44,101 nucleotides of DNA from Caulobacteraceae bacterium (GCA_025359665.1 JANYFU010000299.1:1-44101); one strand, 5' to 3'; shown: positions 6,961 to 17,420, numbered from the stretch's first letter. The notes: a model not told the origin generated them from the sequence alone. Numbers and translations: made by a program.

Positions 6961-9900
6961 ATGACGGATCGAGGCGTCTGGGGCGATGGATTCATTCACC
7001 TTCGCCTGCGCTCGGCTTATTCGCTTCTTGAAGGCGCCATCAAGGCGGACGCCATTGTCGGGCTGGCCAAGGCCAATGGTATGCCAGCGGTGGGGCTGAC
7101 CGACCGGGCCAATCTTTTTGGCGCCCTGGAATTCTCCGTTCTCACCAGCCAGGGCGGCGTGCAGCCGATCGTGGGGTGTGCGCTGCCGGTCAGCGGACTT
7201 GGCGCGGGGTCCTCCGAACGCTGGGCGCGAACACCCACCATCACGCTGCTGGCTCAGAACGCGGTCGGTTATCGAAACCTTTGCGAGCTGTCCTCGGCCG
7301 CATTTCTCGATGTTGATCCAACCGACGCCCCTCATGTTCCCTGGGCGAAGATCGCGGCCCATTCCCAGGGATTGATCGCCCTGTCGGGCGGGACGGACGG
7401 ACCGATCGACCCGCTGTTCGCGAGCGGCCGTAAAAGAGAAGGCTTCGCGGCGCTGGACGAGATGTCGCGGGTGTTTGGAGATGGCTTCTATGTCGAGCTT
7501 CAGCGCCACGGGCTAGCGTCCCAAGCCATCGCCGAGCCCGGCCTCGTGGCGTGGGCGTACGAAGCCGATGTCCCGCTGGTGGCGACCAATGACGTCCACT
7601 TTGCTCAGGCGAAGATGTGGCGTGCCCACGACGCCCTACTTTGTATCGCCGACGGGGCCTTCGTCGGCCAGGAGGACCGTCGGCGAATCACGGCCGAACA
7701 CTGGTTCAAGCCAGCCGACGAAATGCGGAACTTGTTCGCCGACCTGCCTGAAGCCTGTGACAACACCCTCGAGATCGCGCGGCGGTGCGCGTTCATGGTC
7801 AAGAAGCGCGCGCCGATCCTGCCGCGCTACCCAAGTCCCGGCGGACTTTCCGAGGATGAGGAATTGGCGCGGCAGGCCCGCGACGGTCTGCGCCGACGCC
7901 TGGACGCCGCACCTCCCGCTGGGGGCGAGGAAGCCTATTGGCAGCGCCTCGAGCGCGAGATCGGCGTCATCCAGAACATGGGGTTCTCGGGCTATTTCCT
8001 GATCGTGTCCGACTTCATGAAATGGGCGGTGGATCACGACATTCCCGTCGGGCCTGGGCGGGGGTCGGGCGCGGGGTCGGCGGTGGCGTGGTCGCTATTG
8101 ATCACCGGGGTTGATCCGCTGCGATTTGGCCTGATCTTCGAGCGCTTCCTCAACCCGGAACGGGTGTCGATGCCCGACTTCGACATCGACTTCTGCCAGG
8201 AGCGGCGGGAAGAGGTGATCACCTACGTGCAACAGCGCTACGGCGCCGACAGGGTGGCCCAGATCATCACGTTCGGCAGCCTCCAGGCCAGGGCGGTGCT
8301 GCGCGACGTGGGCCGGGTCATGCAACTGCCGCTTGGCCAGGTGGACCGACTGGCCAAGATGGTGCCCAACAATCCCGCCGCCCCAGTTACCCTGGCCAAG
8401 GCGATCGAAATCGAGCCGCGCCTGAGAGAAGCGAGAGACGACGACGAGGCCGTGGCCCAGCTGCTTGAGGTCGCGCTGCAGCTTGAGGGGCTCTACCGCA
8501 ACGCCTCGACCCACGCCGCCGGGGTGGTGATTTCTGATCGACCGCTGACCGAACTGGCGCCGCTCTATCGCGATCCGCGCTCATCGATGCCGGCGACCCA
8601 GTTCAATATGAAGTGGGTGGAGAGCGCCGGCCTGGTGAAGTTCGACTTTCTCGGCCTCAAGACGTTGACCGTCATTCAGCGCGCGGTGAAACATCTGGAA
8701 CGCCGGGGCGCCGGGATCGATCTCGAACGCCTGCCGCTCGACAATGCCGGCAGCTACGAGCTTTGCGCCTCGGGCCAGACCGTTGGCGTGTTCCAGTTGG
8801 AAGGGCAGGGGATGCGCGACACTCTGCGCAAACTGCGGCCAAGCTCTCTTGAGGAAATCACCGCGCTGATCTCCCTGTATCGACCTGGACCGATGGATTC
8901 GATCGACGAATATGTCGATGTAAAGATGGGGCGACGGCCGCTCAATATTCTGCCTGGGCTGGAGGCGGTGCTGACCGACACCTATGGCGTGATCGTCTAC
9001 CAGGAACAGGTGATGCAGATCGCCCAGATCCTGGCCGGCTATTCGCTGGGCGAGGCCGACCTGCTGCGACGCGCCATGGGCAAGAAGAAAAAGGAGGAAA
9101 TGGACCAGCAGAGGGTTCGTTTTCTCACCGGCGCCGCCGAGCGAGATCTTGGCGAGGTCGACGCCGAGGATATGTTCGAGCGCATGGCCAAGTTCGCCGG
9201 CTATGGCTTCAACAAGTGCCATGCCGCACCCTACGCCCTGATCGCCTATCAGACCGCCTGGCTGAAGGCCAATACGCCGGTCGAGTTCTTCGCCGCCTCG
9301 ATGAGCCTGGACCTGTCCAACACCGACAAGCTGGCGGTGTTCTATCAGGACGCCAAGCGCCAGGGCGTTTGCGTGCTGCCACCGGACATCAATCGCTCGG
9401 GAGCGGATTTCGACGTCGAGGATGGGCAGGTGCTCTACGCGCTCGGGGCCGTTCGGAATGTTGGCCTTCAGGCCATGTATCATATCGTTGAGTTGCGCCG
9501 GACAGGCGGCCGCTTTCGCGACATTCACGACTTTCTCGAACGCATTGATCCTCGCCAGGTCAATAAGCGCGCGCTTGAGAGCCTAGTCCGGGCCGGAGCC
9601 TTCGATCGGCTTCATCCCAACCGCGCCCAGTTGGTCGAGGCGGTCGATTCACTGATGGCCTACGCCCAGGCGATGGCCGCCGACCGCGCCTCGGCGCAGG
9701 AAAGTCTGTTCGGCGACGTTGGCGACGCCGCCCGGCCAAGGTTGCCCGTTGTCCCGCCATGGGATCCGGCGCGACAGCTGGATGAGGAACTCGCGGCCGT
9801 CGGCTTCTATCTCAGCGGCCACCCGCTGAGCGACATGACCGAGCTTCTGCGGCGCAATCGCGTAACCTTCTTCGTGGACGCCCAGGTCCAGGCCATTGCC

Positions 9901-10395
9901 GGCGCCGAGGCCTTTCGAATGGTCGGAGTGGTTCGCCGGCGCCAGGAGCGCAGTTCGGCCAACGGGGGGGGTAAGTTTGCGTTCGTGACGCTTTCGGACC
10001 CGAGCGGCGAGTATGAAGTGCTTTTTCAGTCGGAGGTCCTGGCGCGGCGCCGTGACCTGCTGGAGCCTGGGCGCTCAATCGTGCTGACCGTCCGGGCCAA
10101 GTCTAGCGATGGTGAACTACGGCTGTTCGGGGATGAAGCCGAAGCCCTCGATAAGGCTATCGAGAAGGTGGCTAGCGGACTACGGATTCATCTGTCCCCG
10201 GCCGTCGCCGAGATCGACGCTCTGAAAGCCCGGCTGAAGCCCGCCGCCACCGGAGGCGGGCCGGTCGTGCTGGTGGCCGCCTTCGCCGGCGGACGCGAAG
10301 TGGAGATGCGGTTGCCCGGGCGTTTCCATCTGGATCCAGCCGTGCGCGGCGCTCTGAAGGTCGCCCCTGGCGTGGCCCTGGTCGAGGACCTCTAG
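6961..10395 (+). CDS. dnaE: DNA polymerase III subunit alpha
   Basis: Catalytic subunit of the replicative polymerase. At 1144 residues it has the usual length. The order is a PHP domain (about 10-290), palm with catalytic acidic residues in MPDFDIDFC (D406/D408/D410) and D562 in [10 protein letters not shown], fingers, helix-hairpin-helix, clamp-binding motif QESLF at 913-917, OB fold (about 970-1060) and C-terminal domain. The PHP metal site is degenerate: the first motif reads HLRLRS rather than HxHxH, and the LTDHGN-type motif reads LTDRAN. PHP proofreading is therefore unlikely and a separate epsilon exonuclease is expected. Downstream lies the rpsB leader. ATG 6961 fits the family N-terminus. 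Confidence 0.97.
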   Translation: MTDRGVWGDGFIHLRLRSAYSLLEGAIKADAIVGLAKANGMPAVGLTDRANLFGALEFSVLTSQGGVQPIVGCALPVSGLGAGSSERWARTPTITLLAQNAVGYRNLCELSSAAFLDVDPTDAPHVPWAKIAAHSQGLIALSGGTDGPIDPLFASGRKREGFAALDEMSRVFGDGFYVELQRHGLASQAIAEPGLVAWAYEADVPLVATNDVHFAQAKMWRAHDALLCIADGAFVGQEDRRRITAEHWFKPADEMRNLFADLPEACDNTLEIARRCAFMVKKRAPILPRYPSPGGLSEDEELARQARDGLRRRLDAAPPAGGEEAYWQRLEREIGVIQNMGFSGYFLIVSDFMKWAVDHDIPVGPGRGSGAGSAVAWSLLITGVDPLRFGLIFERFLNPERVSMPDFDIDFCQERREEVITYVQQRYGADRVAQIITFGSLQARAVLRDVGRVMQLPLGQVDRLAKMVPNNPAAPVTLAKAIEIEPRLREARDDDEAVAQLLEVALQLEGLYRNASTHAAGVVISDRPLTELAPLYRDPRSSMPATQFNMKWVESAGLVKFDFLGLKTLTVIQRAVKHLERRGAGIDLERLPLDNAGSYELCASGQTVGVFQLEGQGMRDTLRKLRPSSLEEITALISLYRPGPMDSIDEYVDVKMGRRPLNILPGLEAVLTDTYGVIVYQEQVMQIAQILAGYSLGEADLLRRAMGKKKKEEMDQQRVRFLTGAAERDLGEVDAEDMFERMAKFAGYGFNKCHAAPYALIAYQTAWLKANTPVEFFAASMSLDLSNTDKLAVFYQDAKRQGVCVLPPDINRSGADFDVEDGQVLYALGAVRNVGLQAMYHIVELRRTGGRFRDIHDFLERIDPRQVNKRALESLVRAGAFDRLHPNRAQLVEAVDSLMAYAQAMAADRASAQESLFGDVGDAARPRLPVVPPWDPARQLDEELAAVGFYLSGHPLSDMTELLRRNRVTFFVDAQVQAIAGAEAFRMVGVVRRRQERSSANGGGKFAFVTLSDPSGEYEVLFQSEVLARRRDLLEPGRSIVLTVRAKSSDGELRLFGDEAEALDKAIEKVASGLRIHLSPAVAEIDALKARLKPAATGGGPVVLVAAFAGGREVEMRLPGRFHLDPAVRGALKVAPGVALVEDL

Positions 10396-10570
10396 GCTTG
10401 TCTTCAGGTTGCCTTGCTTTTCCGCACTCTTTCTTCTAAGTCAACGGTATCACGCACGCGAGATGTTCGGCTGGGCCCGGGTATATCCCCGGTTTTCGCC
10501 GTTCCGGTCCTTATCCTTCGGGAAGGGTTTGTTTCGCGGAGGCTCGAACCGGAAGAAGGAATAGAAGTTC
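10396..10570 (+). promoter_or_regulatory. rpsB leader / dnaE 3' region with two small hairpins
   Basis: This 175-base gap separates dnaE and rpsB. CCGGG (10477-10481) pairs with CCCGG (10488-10492) and is followed by TTTT. CCTT (10515-10518) pairs with AAGG (10523-10526) around CGGG and is followed by GTTTGTTT. Either could be a weak terminator for dnaE or part of a ribosomal-protein leader. Pyrimidine-rich sequence at 10400-10440 may hold the rpsB promoter, but I cannot name its boxes. GGAAGAAGGA at 10551-10560 is the rpsB ribosome-binding site. Confidence 0.45.
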
Positions 10571-11443
10571 ATGGCGCTACCCGAATTCACCATGCGTCAG
10601 CTCTTGGAAGCTGGCGCCCACTTCGGCCACCAGACCCACCGCTGGAATCCGAAGATGGAACGCTACATCTTTGGCGCCCGCGCCAATATCCACATCATCG
10701 ACTTGTCCCAAACCATGCCTCTGCTGCATCAGGCGTTGGTCAAGGTGCGCGAAGTCGCCGCTTCGGGCGGACGGGTGCTGTTCGTCGGCACCAAGCGGCA
10801 GGCCGCCGACCCGGTCGCGGCGGGCGCCAAGCGTTGCGCGCAGTATTATGTCAACCACCGCTGGCTGGGAGGCACCCTGACCAATTGGCGGACCATTTCT
10901 GGATCCATCGCCCGGCTTCGTGAACTCGAAGGGGTTTTGGATGGCGGTGAAAGCGTCGGACGCACCAAGAAGGAACTGCTGCAACTCAACCGCGAGCGAG
11001 ACAAGCTTGAGCTTTCGCTCGGCGGCATCAAGGATATGGGCGGCATCCCCGACCTGATGTTCGTGATCGACACGAATAAGGAAGGCATCGCGATCCAGGA
11101 AGCCCGCAAGCTGAATATACCGGTCATCGCCATCCTCGACACCAATTGCGACCCGCAGGGGATCACGTTCCCGATCCCGGGCAACGATGACGCGGCCCGC
11201 GCTCTGCAGCTCTATTGCGACCTGATGGCCGACGCCGTGCTCGATGGTCTCACCGAGGGCCAGGTGGCGCTCGGCGTTGATATCGGCGCCGCCGAGGCTC
11301 CGATCGAGCCAGCGCTGCGCATGAGCGCGGCGATCGATACGGGCGCCGAGGTTCACGCCCCCGCCGCGCCCGAACCGGAGCTTGAGGCCGCTTTCACCGG
11401 CGCGGAGCCGGCTGTGGAAGAAGTGGTTCCCAGCGAAGGCTGA
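10571..11443 (+). CDS. rpsB: 30S ribosomal protein S2
   Basis: Structural protein of the small ribosomal subunit, needed for S1 binding. The 290-residue product begins [20 protein letters not shown] and contains the family signatures [20 protein letters not shown] and DTNCDP. Residues up to about 245 match the normal length of S2. The remaining 45 residues form an Ala/Glu/Pro-rich acidic tail (ending EEVVPSEG) seen as a variable extension in alphaproteobacteria. The start is set by the conserved N-terminus and a GGAAGAAGGA ribosome-binding site. tsf follows after 101 bases with a hairpin in between. Confidence 0.97.
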   Translation: MALPEFTMRQLLEAGAHFGHQTHRWNPKMERYIFGARANIHIIDLSQTMPLLHQALVKVREVAASGGRVLFVGTKRQAADPVAAGAKRCAQYYVNHRWLGGTLTNWRTISGSIARLRELEGVLDGGESVGRTKKELLQLNRERDKLELSLGGIKDMGGIPDLMFVIDTNKEGIAIQEARKLNIPVIAILDTNCDPQGITFPIPGNDDAARALQLYCDLMADAVLDGLTEGQVALGVDIGAAEAPIEPALRMSAAIDTGAEVHAPAAPEPELEAAFTGAEPAVEEVVPSEG

Positions 11444-11450
11444 GTGATCC

Positions 11451-11468
11451 GGGGTGGCCAGCCGCCCC
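11451..11468 (+). terminator. Hairpin between rpsB and tsf (partial terminator/attenuator)
   Basis: GGGGTGG (11451-11457) pairs with CCGCCCC (11462-11468) around a CCAG loop, with one G-T pair. It starts 7 bases after the rpsB stop. No U-run follows, so complete termination is unlikely. A partial terminator at this junction is known in Escherichia coli; the same role here is inference. Confidence 0.5.
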
Positions 11469-11544
11469 GCCTTCTCGAATCTGACACGTCTCGCCCCTAC
11501 ATGGGCGTAGGCAATTTGAATCCCTAAGCGGAGCTTGAAAACTC

Positions 11545-12486
11545 ATGTCTGAAATCACCGCCTCCCTCGTCAAGGCCCTGCGCGAAAAGTCGGGCGTGGG
11601 CATGATGGACTGCAAGAAGGCCCTCCAGGAAACGGCCGGCGACATGGAAGCCGCCATCGACTGGCTGCGCGCCAAGGGCCTCTCCAAGGCCGCCAAGAAG
11701 GCCGACCGCGTCGCCGCCGAAGGCGCGGTCGCCGTGAGCGTCCGCGTCGATAGCGCCGGTATGACCGCAGCGGTTATTGAGCTCAACGCCGAGACTGATT
11801 TCGTCGCCCGCAACGAGGGTTTCCAGACCGCGGTGCGCAAGATCGCCCTCGCGGGGCTGGATGTAGACGGGGATGTCGAAGCCCTTCGCGCCTCGCCCCT
11901 CGGAGGCGGCACGGTGGCTGAATCGATCACCCATCTGGTCGCCACGATCGGCGAAAACATGCTGCTGCGCCGCTCCAAGCGCTTCGCCGTCGAACAAGGG
12001 GCCGTCGGCGCCTATGTGCATGGCGCGGTGACGGGCGCGACAGATCTGGGTCGCATCGGGGTTCTGGTGGCCATCGAGGGCGCTGGCGACCAGGCGGTTC
12101 TGCGAGAACTGGGCCGCAACATCGCCCTGCATGCCGCCGCGACCGCGCCGCTTTCCCTATCGGTGGACGATCTCGACCCGGCGGCGATCGAACGCGAACG
12201 GGCGATCTTCACCGAACAGTCCATTGCGTCGGGCAAGCCGCCGTCCGTGGCTGAAAAAATGGTCGAAGGCCGTATCCGCAAATTCTACGAAGAGGCGGTG
12301 CTGCTGAAACAGGCCTATGTGCGCGACCCGTCCGTCACCATCGAGGGCCTGGTGGCCCAGACGGCCAAGGATCTCGGCTCTCCGGTCAAGGTCGTCGGCT
12401 TCGCCCGCTTCGCCCTTGGCGAGGGCGTGGAAAAGGAAACCGGCGATTTCGCAGCCGAGGTGGCGTCCCTGACGGGCGCTGTCTGA
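11545..12486 (+). CDS. tsf: Translation elongation factor Ts
   Basis: Nucleotide exchange factor that regenerates EF-Tu-GTP. The 313-residue product has the N-terminal UBA-like domain with [16 protein letters not shown] (residues 11-26) and the core motif [12 protein letters not shown] (around 78-89), then the dimerisation module. Length is normal. It follows rpsB in the usual order. pyrH normally comes next, but here a minus-strand sodC lies between. A weak convergent hairpin follows the stop. Confidence 0.97.
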   Translation: MSEITASLVKALREKSGVGMMDCKKALQETAGDMEAAIDWLRAKGLSKAAKKADRVAAEGAVAVSVRVDSAGMTAAVIELNAETDFVARNEGFQTAVRKIALAGLDVDGDVEALRASPLGGGTVAESITHLVATIGENMLLRRSKRFAVEQGAVGAYVHGAVTGATDLGRIGVLVAIEGAGDQAVLRELGRNIALHAAATAPLSLSVDDLDPAAIERERAIFTEQSIASGKPPSVAEKMVEGRIRKFYEEAVLLKQAYVRDPSVTIEGLVAQTAKDLGSPVKVVGFARFALGEGVEKETGDFAAEVASLTGAV

Positions 12487-12505
12487 TATCCACCACCGGC
12501 GAGAC

Positions 12506-12528
12506 CCCCACTTCTTGACGGGGTGGGG
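12506..12528. terminator. Hairpin between convergent tsf and sodC
   Basis: CCCCAC (12506-12511) pairs with GTGGGG (12523-12528) around an 11-base loop in the 42-base gap between the two stop codons. T-runs are short on both sides, so efficiency is doubtful. It is placed where a bidirectional terminator would be expected. Confidence 0.4.
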
Positions 12529-13059
12529 TTAGTCGCCGATCACCCCGCAGGCCAGCCGCGCCCCACCGCCGCCCAGGGGGGCGGGTTGGTCGGCGTAATT
12601 GTCGCCGCCCGCGTGGATCATCAAGGCGTGGCCCTTGAGCGCGTCCAGGCTCTTGATTCGCGGAGCGGTTAGCGCGGCTTTGGCGCTCCCATCGGCGTCA
12701 ACGGTCAGGAACGGCAGATCGCCTAGGTGGCCCATGCCATCGGGACCCATGTGCATCGCCGTCATCGCGGGGTCCAGGTGATTGCCGGCGCCGCCGGCGG
12801 GAACCGGCTTGCCGTCCTTCTCGCCGGGCGCGCAAGAGGGGTTCGCGTGTACATGGAACCCGTGAACCCCGGCCGGCAGGCCGTGCAGATCAAGGCTGAA
12901 GGTCGCGCCGTTCGGTCCCTCGGTGATGGTGATCGTCCCGACGCTCGCGCCTGGTCCCTTGGGCGTGGTCAGGGCCATCGGCGCATGAAGGCTCTCGGCG
13001 AGAACCGGGGTTCCGGCCGCGAATAGAAGGGCGGTCAGGACGGGGGCTAACTGACGCAT
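12529..13059 (-). CDS. sodC: Periplasmic Cu/Zn superoxide dismutase
   Basis: Dismutates superoxide in the periplasm. The 176-residue product has a signal peptide (about 1-21, ending VLAE). All metal ligands are in place: H69 and H71 (GFHVH), H94 (GAGNHLDP), H103, H111 and D114 (GHLGDLP), and H149 (MIHAGGDNY). C76 and C171 form the structural disulfide. The end GGGGARLACGVIG is diagnostic of bacterial SodC. The frame is open to 13212, but ATG 13059 begins the signal peptide and has GAGGAGA just upstream. It points away from pyrH and converges on tsf, an unusual guest in the tsf-pyrH-frr cluster. Confidence 0.95.
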   Translation of the reverse strand: MRQLAPVLTALLFAAGTPVLAESLHAPMALTTPKGPGASVGTITITEGPNGATFSLDLHGLPAGVHGFHVHANPSCAPGEKDGKPVPAGGAGNHLDPAMTAMHMGPDGMGHLGDLPFLTVDADGSAKAALTAPRIKSLDALKGHALMIHAGGDNYADQPAPLGGGGARLACGVIGD

Positions 13060-13247
13060 GCTGTCTCCTCTCGGAATTATTTTCACCTCTGACACTATCA
13101 CATGGCCCGCTATTGGCGAGCGATTGAACTTTTGATGTCCCCGGTGGAGACGGCGCATGTCCCGAATCTGGCTGGGTTCAAGCGCCGCGCAATTTGCTCT
13201 AGAGACGTGCACGGGTCGCCGGACCCATCAGAATCGATGGAGAGACG
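13060..13247. promoter_or_regulatory. Divergent intergenic region sodC / pyrH
   Basis: This 188-base gap must carry promoters for both genes. In the pyrH leader, GGGTC (13213-13217) pairs with GACCC (13222-13226) around GCCG. GCTCTAGA (13196-13203) and GCTATT are possible -10-like sequences for pyrH, but no matching -35 is convincing. No small gene seen. Confidence 0.4.
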
Positions 13248-13973
13248 ATGTCCGACGCGCACACTCCCTACCGCCGCATTCTGCTCAAGGTGTCCGGCGA
13301 GGTCCTGATGGGTGACGCCCAGTTTGGTATCGACATGGCCACGCTGGACAACGTCGCCGAGGATATTTCCCTGGTGGTGGCCGCTGGCTTCCAACTCTGT
13401 CTGGTGGTCGGCGCCGGGAATATCTTCCGGGGTGTTTCAATGGCGGGCCGCGGTATGGAACGCGTGAGCGCCGACTATATGGGCATGTTGGCGACGGTCA
13501 TGAACGCTCTGGCGATCCAGAGCGCCCTTGAACGGCGTGGCGTCGACACTCGCGTCCAGTCGGCCATTCCGATGGAGGCGGTTTGTGAGCCCTACATCCG
13601 TCGTCGCGCCCTGCGTCATCTCGAAAAGGGCAGGGTGGTGATTTTCGCCGCCGGCCTGGGCGCGCCGTTTTTCACCACCGACACCCCCGCTGCCCTTCGC
13701 GCCGCCGAGATGGGTTGTGACGCGCTCTTCAAGGGGACGAGCGTCGATGGCGTCTACACGGCCGACCCCAAAAAGGACCCTACGGCGGTGCGCTATGGCA
13801 AGGTCAGCTATCAGGAGGTCCTGGCCAAGGATCTCCGGTTCATGGACGCCTCCGCGGTCAGCCTCATGCGTGACAACCACATCCCCATAGAAGTGTTCTC
13901 GATTCGCGAGCGCGGTAGCCTGTTGAAGGTATTGTCGGGCGCCGGAGTCCATACAACCATCACCGATCTCTAA
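13248..13973 (+). CDS. pyrH: Uridylate kinase
   Basis: Phosphorylates UMP to UDP for pyrimidine nucleotide supply. The 241-residue product has the amino-acid-kinase fold: phosphate-binding [13 protein letters not shown] (10-22), [10 protein letters not shown] (50-59), the [11 protein letters not shown] nucleotide segment (around 143-153) and [12 protein letters not shown] (around 170-181). Length is normal. ATG 13248 has GGAGAG upstream. It is followed by frr after 36 bases, as in most bacteria. Confidence 0.97.
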   Translation: MSDAHTPYRRILLKVSGEVLMGDAQFGIDMATLDNVAEDISLVVAAGFQLCLVVGAGNIFRGVSMAGRGMERVSADYMGMLATVMNALAIQSALERRGVDTRVQSAIPMEAVCEPYIRRRALRHLEKGRVVIFAAGLGAPFFTTDTPAALRAAEMGCDALFKGTSVDGVYTADPKKDPTAVRYGKVSYQEVLAKDLRFMDASAVSLMRDNHIPIEVFSIRERGSLLKVLSGAGVHTTITDL

Positions 13974-14009
13974 GCCTTCACCGAAGATTACGGCCCGAAA
14001 GGAAGCGCC

Positions 14010-14576
14010 ATGGCGACCGCCGAAAAGCCCCAGATTTCACGCTACAAGGACCGGATGGAACGGTGTGTCACGGCCTTGAAAGAGGAGTTCACGTCGCTTC
14101 GGACAGGAAGGGCGTCGGCCGGCCTCCTCGATCAGATCATGGTCGAAGCCTACGGGTCGAAGACGCCGATCACCCAGTTGGGCTCCGTCTCCGTGCCGGA
14201 GCCGCGTTCGATAACCGTCAGCGTATGGGACAAGGCGGTGGTGGTCTCGGTGGAGAAGGCGATCCGCAATTCTGGGCTGGGGTTCAATCCGGTCGTGGAA
14301 GGACAAAATCTGCGCATCCCTGTTCCCCCTCTGACCGAGGAACGACGTCGGGACCTGGCAAAGCTTGCCGGGAAATACGCGGAGCAGCAAAAAGTAGCGG
14401 TGCGGAATGTTCGCCGCGACGCCATGGACGACCTGAAGAAGGCCGAAAAAGACGCCGTGATAAGCCAGGACGAGCAGAAACGCCTGGAGACCGAGATACA
14501 AAAGCTCACGGACGAGGCGGTGCGGCGCGTCGAGGAGGTCTTGAAAACAAAGGAACAAGAGATCATGCAAGTGTGA
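14010..14576 (+). CDS. frr: Ribosome recycling factor
   Basis: Splits the post-termination ribosome with EF-G. The 188-residue product has the typical start (RYKDRMERCVTALKEEF), the LRTGRASAGLLD signature (31-42), the beta-domain PLTEERRRDL and a long helical C-terminal arm rich in Lys and Glu. AAAGGA precedes ATG 14010. It sits between pyrH and uppS in the conserved cluster. Confidence 0.97.
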   Translation: MATAEKPQISRYKDRMERCVTALKEEFTSLRTGRASAGLLDQIMVEAYGSKTPITQLGSVSVPEPRSITVSVWDKAVVVSVEKAIRNSGLGFNPVVEGQNLRIPVPPLTEERRRDLAKLAGKYAEQQKVAVRNVRRDAMDDLKKAEKDAVISQDEQKRLETEIQKLTDEAVRRVEEVLKTKEQEIMQV

Positions 14577-14611
14577 TCGTCCGGTCGTTTCGCGTGGCGG
14601 AGGTGTAGGTC

Positions 14612-15382
14612 ATGTCGCGTCACACGGATGAGTTCCCACCGCCCTCTACCGGCCTGCATGTCGCGATCATCATGGACGGAAATGGCCGCTGGGCGAAGGA
14701 GCGGGGGCTACCGCGTTCACTAGGGCACAGGGCCGGTGTCGCGGCTCTTCGGCGCACAGTGGAAGGTGCGTCCGGCTTGGGTATCGAACGGCTGACCGTG
14801 TTTGGATTTTCGACCGAGAACTGGCGGCGCCCGCCTCGCGAGGTCTCAGAACTAATGGGCCTGCTGAAGACCTATTTTCGCAGTGATATCGATCGTCTGG
14901 AGCGCGAAGGCGTAAGAGTGCGGATCGTCGGCCGGCGCACGGGCCTCGAGCCGGATATTCTCGAAATCGTTGAACGCGCGGAAAGCCGGACGGTCAACAA
15001 CCATAGATTTCACCTTCAGGTGGCCTTCAACTATGGCGGCAGGGCTGACATAGTCGATGCGGCGCGCGCCTTTGCGTTGAGGGTCGAACAGGGTCGGTCA
15101 CAAGCTCATGAACTGACCGAAGAACTGTTTGAATCCTATCTCTCGACGGCCTCGGCTCCGGCGCCCGATCTGATCATCCGCACCAGCGGCGAACAGCGGA
15201 TTTCCAACTTCCTGCTCTGGGAATGCGCCTATGCCGAACTCGTTTTTCAGCAGGTCTATTGGCCGGACTACGGGCCGGAACATTTGAAAGCGGCGATCGC
15301 CGAATTCCAGGGGCGCGAGCGACGCTACGGCGCGGTTTCGGGTGAACCCGCCGCCGAAGATACGATCCTTGCGGCCGGCTAG
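14612..15382 (+). CDS. uppS: Isoprenyl (undecaprenyl) diphosphate synthase
   Basis: Extends farnesyl diphosphate with isopentenyl diphosphate to C55 for cell-wall and LPS carriers. The 256-residue product shows IIMDGNGRWA (D22 binds Mg-diphosphate), GHRAG, FGFSTENW, VAFNYGGRADIVDA and the C-terminal DLIIRTSGEQRISNFLLWE motif with the diphosphate-binding arginines. Its last 41 bases overlap the start of cdsA in another frame. Length is normal. Confidence 0.96.
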   Translation: MSRHTDEFPPPSTGLHVAIIMDGNGRWAKERGLPRSLGHRAGVAALRRTVEGASGLGIERLTVFGFSTENWRRPPREVSELMGLLKTYFRSDIDRLEREGVRVRIVGRRTGLEPDILEIVERAESRTVNNHRFHLQVAFNYGGRADIVDAARAFALRVEQGRSQAHELTEELFESYLSTASAPAPDLIIRTSGEQRISNFLLWECAYAELVFQQVYWPDYGPEHLKAAIAEFQGRERRYGAVSGEPAAEDTILAAG

Positions 15383-16205
15383 GCGCTTCGATTGGGCTAA
15401 TTTCGCGGTGCGCGCGGTGTCCGGAGTGGTTCTGGCCTCCGCGGCGCTTGGCGCGGTTTGGGCTTTCGGCCTTTCCGGTAAACTTTGGCGTGCCCCGTTC
15501 CTGGTCCTGATCGCGGTGGGCGGTGTTCTCCTGTCCATCGAGTGGTCGGCCATGGCTACGCCCAAAGGCGCGCTACGGGCGACAGTGGTCACGAGTTTGG
15601 CGGTGGTCGCCGTGATCTTTCTCGCCTTCCTGGGTCAGTTCGCCGAGGCTTGGGCCATGATTGGTTTGGGAGCCCTGGCGGCCGCCATCGCGGCAGGAGC
15701 CGCCGCCGAGCGGCCTATCGACGGGGCCTACGGGGTGCTTTACATCGCTCCGGCTTGTCTGGTGTTTGTCTGGTTGATCGGGACGCCTCAGGGACCTGGC
15801 TGGACGACCATGCTGTTGGCCACGACCTGGTCGGCCGATATTGGGGCCTTTGTGGTCGGAAACGCTCTCAAGGGACCAAAGCTCTGGCCGCGATTTTCGC
15901 CGAACAAGACTTGGGCGGGATTCGTTGGCGGCCTGATCGCCGGCATATTGGCCTCGGTGGCCGTGGCGGCGGTATTCATGCGATTGTCGCTGGCCGGCGC
16001 CGCGATAATCGGTCTGGCGGGGGGCTTGGGGACCATGGCGGGCGATCTTTGGGAGTCGATGTTGAAGCGACGATTTGGTGTGAAAGACTCTGGGGACATC
16101 ATTCCCGGGCACGGTGGGGTGCTCGATCGCGTGGATGGCTTAATGTTCGCGGTCATGGTGTTCGCCGTCACGCGGCTGGTGGTCAAATACGGCTGGGCGC
16201 ACTGA
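15342..16205 (+). CDS. cdsA: Phosphatidate cytidylyltransferase (CDP-diglyceride synthase)
   Basis: Makes CDP-diacylglycerol from CTP and phosphatidate in the inner membrane, the branch point of phospholipid synthesis. The 287-residue product has about seven or eight hydrophobic helices and the full C-terminal signature ([20 protein letters not shown], then GVLDRVDG). The start is uncertain. GTG 15342 lies inside uppS and yields a short cytoplasmic N-terminus before FDWANFAVR, where family members begin to align. No ATG occurs in frame before the first membrane helix. The stop overlaps the dxr start (TGATG). Confidence 0.92.
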   Translation: MNPPPKIRSLRPARRFDWANFAVRAVSGVVLASAALGAVWAFGLSGKLWRAPFLVLIAVGGVLLSIEWSAMATPKGALRATVVTSLAVVAVIFLAFLGQFAEAWAMIGLGALAAAIAAGAAAERPIDGAYGVLYIAPACLVFVWLIGTPQGPGWTTMLLATTWSADIGAFVVGNALKGPKLWPRFSPNKTWAGFVGGLIAGILASVAVAAVFMRLSLAGAAIIGLAGGLGTMAGDLWESMLKRRFGVKDSGDIIPGHGGVLDRVDGLMFAVMVFAVTRLVVKYGWAH

Positions 16206-17395
16206 TGCCGGGACGTTCCGTGGTGGTTCTTGGATCCACCGGCTCGGTTGGTGTCTCCACGCTAGATCTGTTGGCCCAGTCCGGCGATGATATTCAAATC
16301 CTGGCCCTTACGGCGGGTCGCAATGTCGCTGATCTGGCGGCTCAGGCGCTGCGCTGGCGTCCGGTCCTGGCTGTTATTGAGGACGAGACGAAGCTTCTGG
16401 AGTTGCGGCAACGCCTGAATGGCTCCGGAATTGAAGCCGCCGCGGGGGCTTCGGCCGTGGTCGAGGCGGCGGGGCAGGGCGCCGACTGGGTGATGAGCGC
16501 CATCGTCGGCGCCGCCGGTCTCGCCCCGACACTGGCCGCGGCCCGGGCGGGTTCAACCATCGCCCTTGCTAACAAGGAAAGCCTAGTGTGCGCAGGCCCC
16601 GCATTGCTGGCAATTTCCAAGGCGGCGGGCGGCGCCGTGATCCCGGTCGACTCTGAACATTCCGCGATTTTCCAGGTGTTCGCACCGGCCAGCCACGCGC
16701 AGGTTCGCCGGTTGATACTCACCGCCTCAGGAGGACCATTTCGATCTTGGACCCGGGAGGCCATGGCGGACGCCACCCGCGAACAGGCGGTCGCCCATCC
16801 AAATTGGAGCATGGGCGCCAAGATTTCTGTCGATTCAGCGACCATGATGAACAAAGGCCTGGAGATGATCGAGGCCTCCTATCTCTTCAATATGCCGCCA
16901 AATCGCATCGACGTGATCATCCACCCCCAATCGGTCGTGCATAGTCTGGTGGAGTATGCCGATGGCTCCACCTTGGCGCAGCTCGGTCCCCCCGACATGC
17001 GCGCGCCCATAGCCTGCGCCTGGGCCTGGCCCGGACGGATGAGCTGGCCCGCGCCGACCCTGGATCTCGCCGCCTATGGCCAGCTGACATTCGAGGCGCC
17101 GGATGAAACGCGCTTCCCGGCTCTGGGCATCGCCCGGCGGGCCCTCGAGGCGGGTGCTGGGGCGCCGGCGGCCATGAACGCCGCCAACGAGATCGCGGTC
17201 GGCGCGTTCCTGCAAGGGCGTCTGGGATTCCTCGACATCGCCCGCATCGTTTCGGAGACATTGGAACAGATGAACAGCCGAGGCGAACTGATCGGCGGGA
17301 GCGACAACGCGGCGGTGGAGTGGGCTTTGGCTATCGACGCCGCCGCGCGGCGTCTCGCCGCCCAAGTCCTGTCGCGTTTTGAGCGCATGGCCTAG
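16205..17395 (+). CDS. dxr: 1-deoxy-D-xylulose 5-phosphate reductoisomerase
   Basis: Converts DXP to MEP, the first committed step of the non-mevalonate isoprenoid pathway that feeds uppS. The 396-residue product has the NADPH loop [10 protein letters not shown] (6-15), ANKESLV, metal and substrate residues in [10 protein letters not shown], the GGPF loop and [10 protein letters not shown]. The frame stays open upstream through cdsA, but ATG 16205 overlaps the cdsA stop by one base and begins two residues before GRSVVVLG, matching the family. rseP follows after 25 bases. Confidence 0.97.
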   Translation: MPGRSVVVLGSTGSVGVSTLDLLAQSGDDIQILALTAGRNVADLAAQALRWRPVLAVIEDETKLLELRQRLNGSGIEAAAGASAVVEAAGQGADWVMSAIVGAAGLAPTLAAARAGSTIALANKESLVCAGPALLAISKAAGGAVIPVDSEHSAIFQVFAPASHAQVRRLILTASGGPFRSWTREAMADATREQAVAHPNWSMGAKISVDSATMMNKGLEMIEASYLFNMPPNRIDVIIHPQSVVHSLVEYADGSTLAQLGPPDMRAPIACAWAWPGRMSWPAPTLDLAAYGQLTFEAPDETRFPALGIARRALEAGAGAPAAMNAANEIAVGAFLQGRLGFLDIARIVSETLEQMNSRGELIGGSDNAAVEWALAIDAAARRLAAQVLSRFERMA

Positions 17396-17420
17396 TGGGA
17401 TCCGAGGAACCCGCCCGACA

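Noticed and set aside
10414..10923. 169-codon plus-strand frame over the rpsB start
   Set aside because: Overlaps the conserved N-terminus of S2 in another frame; sequence is low-complexity and Arg-rich.
15485..16204. Long N-terminal extension of dxr over cdsA
   Set aside because: CdsA is intact in the other frame, and dxr has its normal start at ATG 16205.
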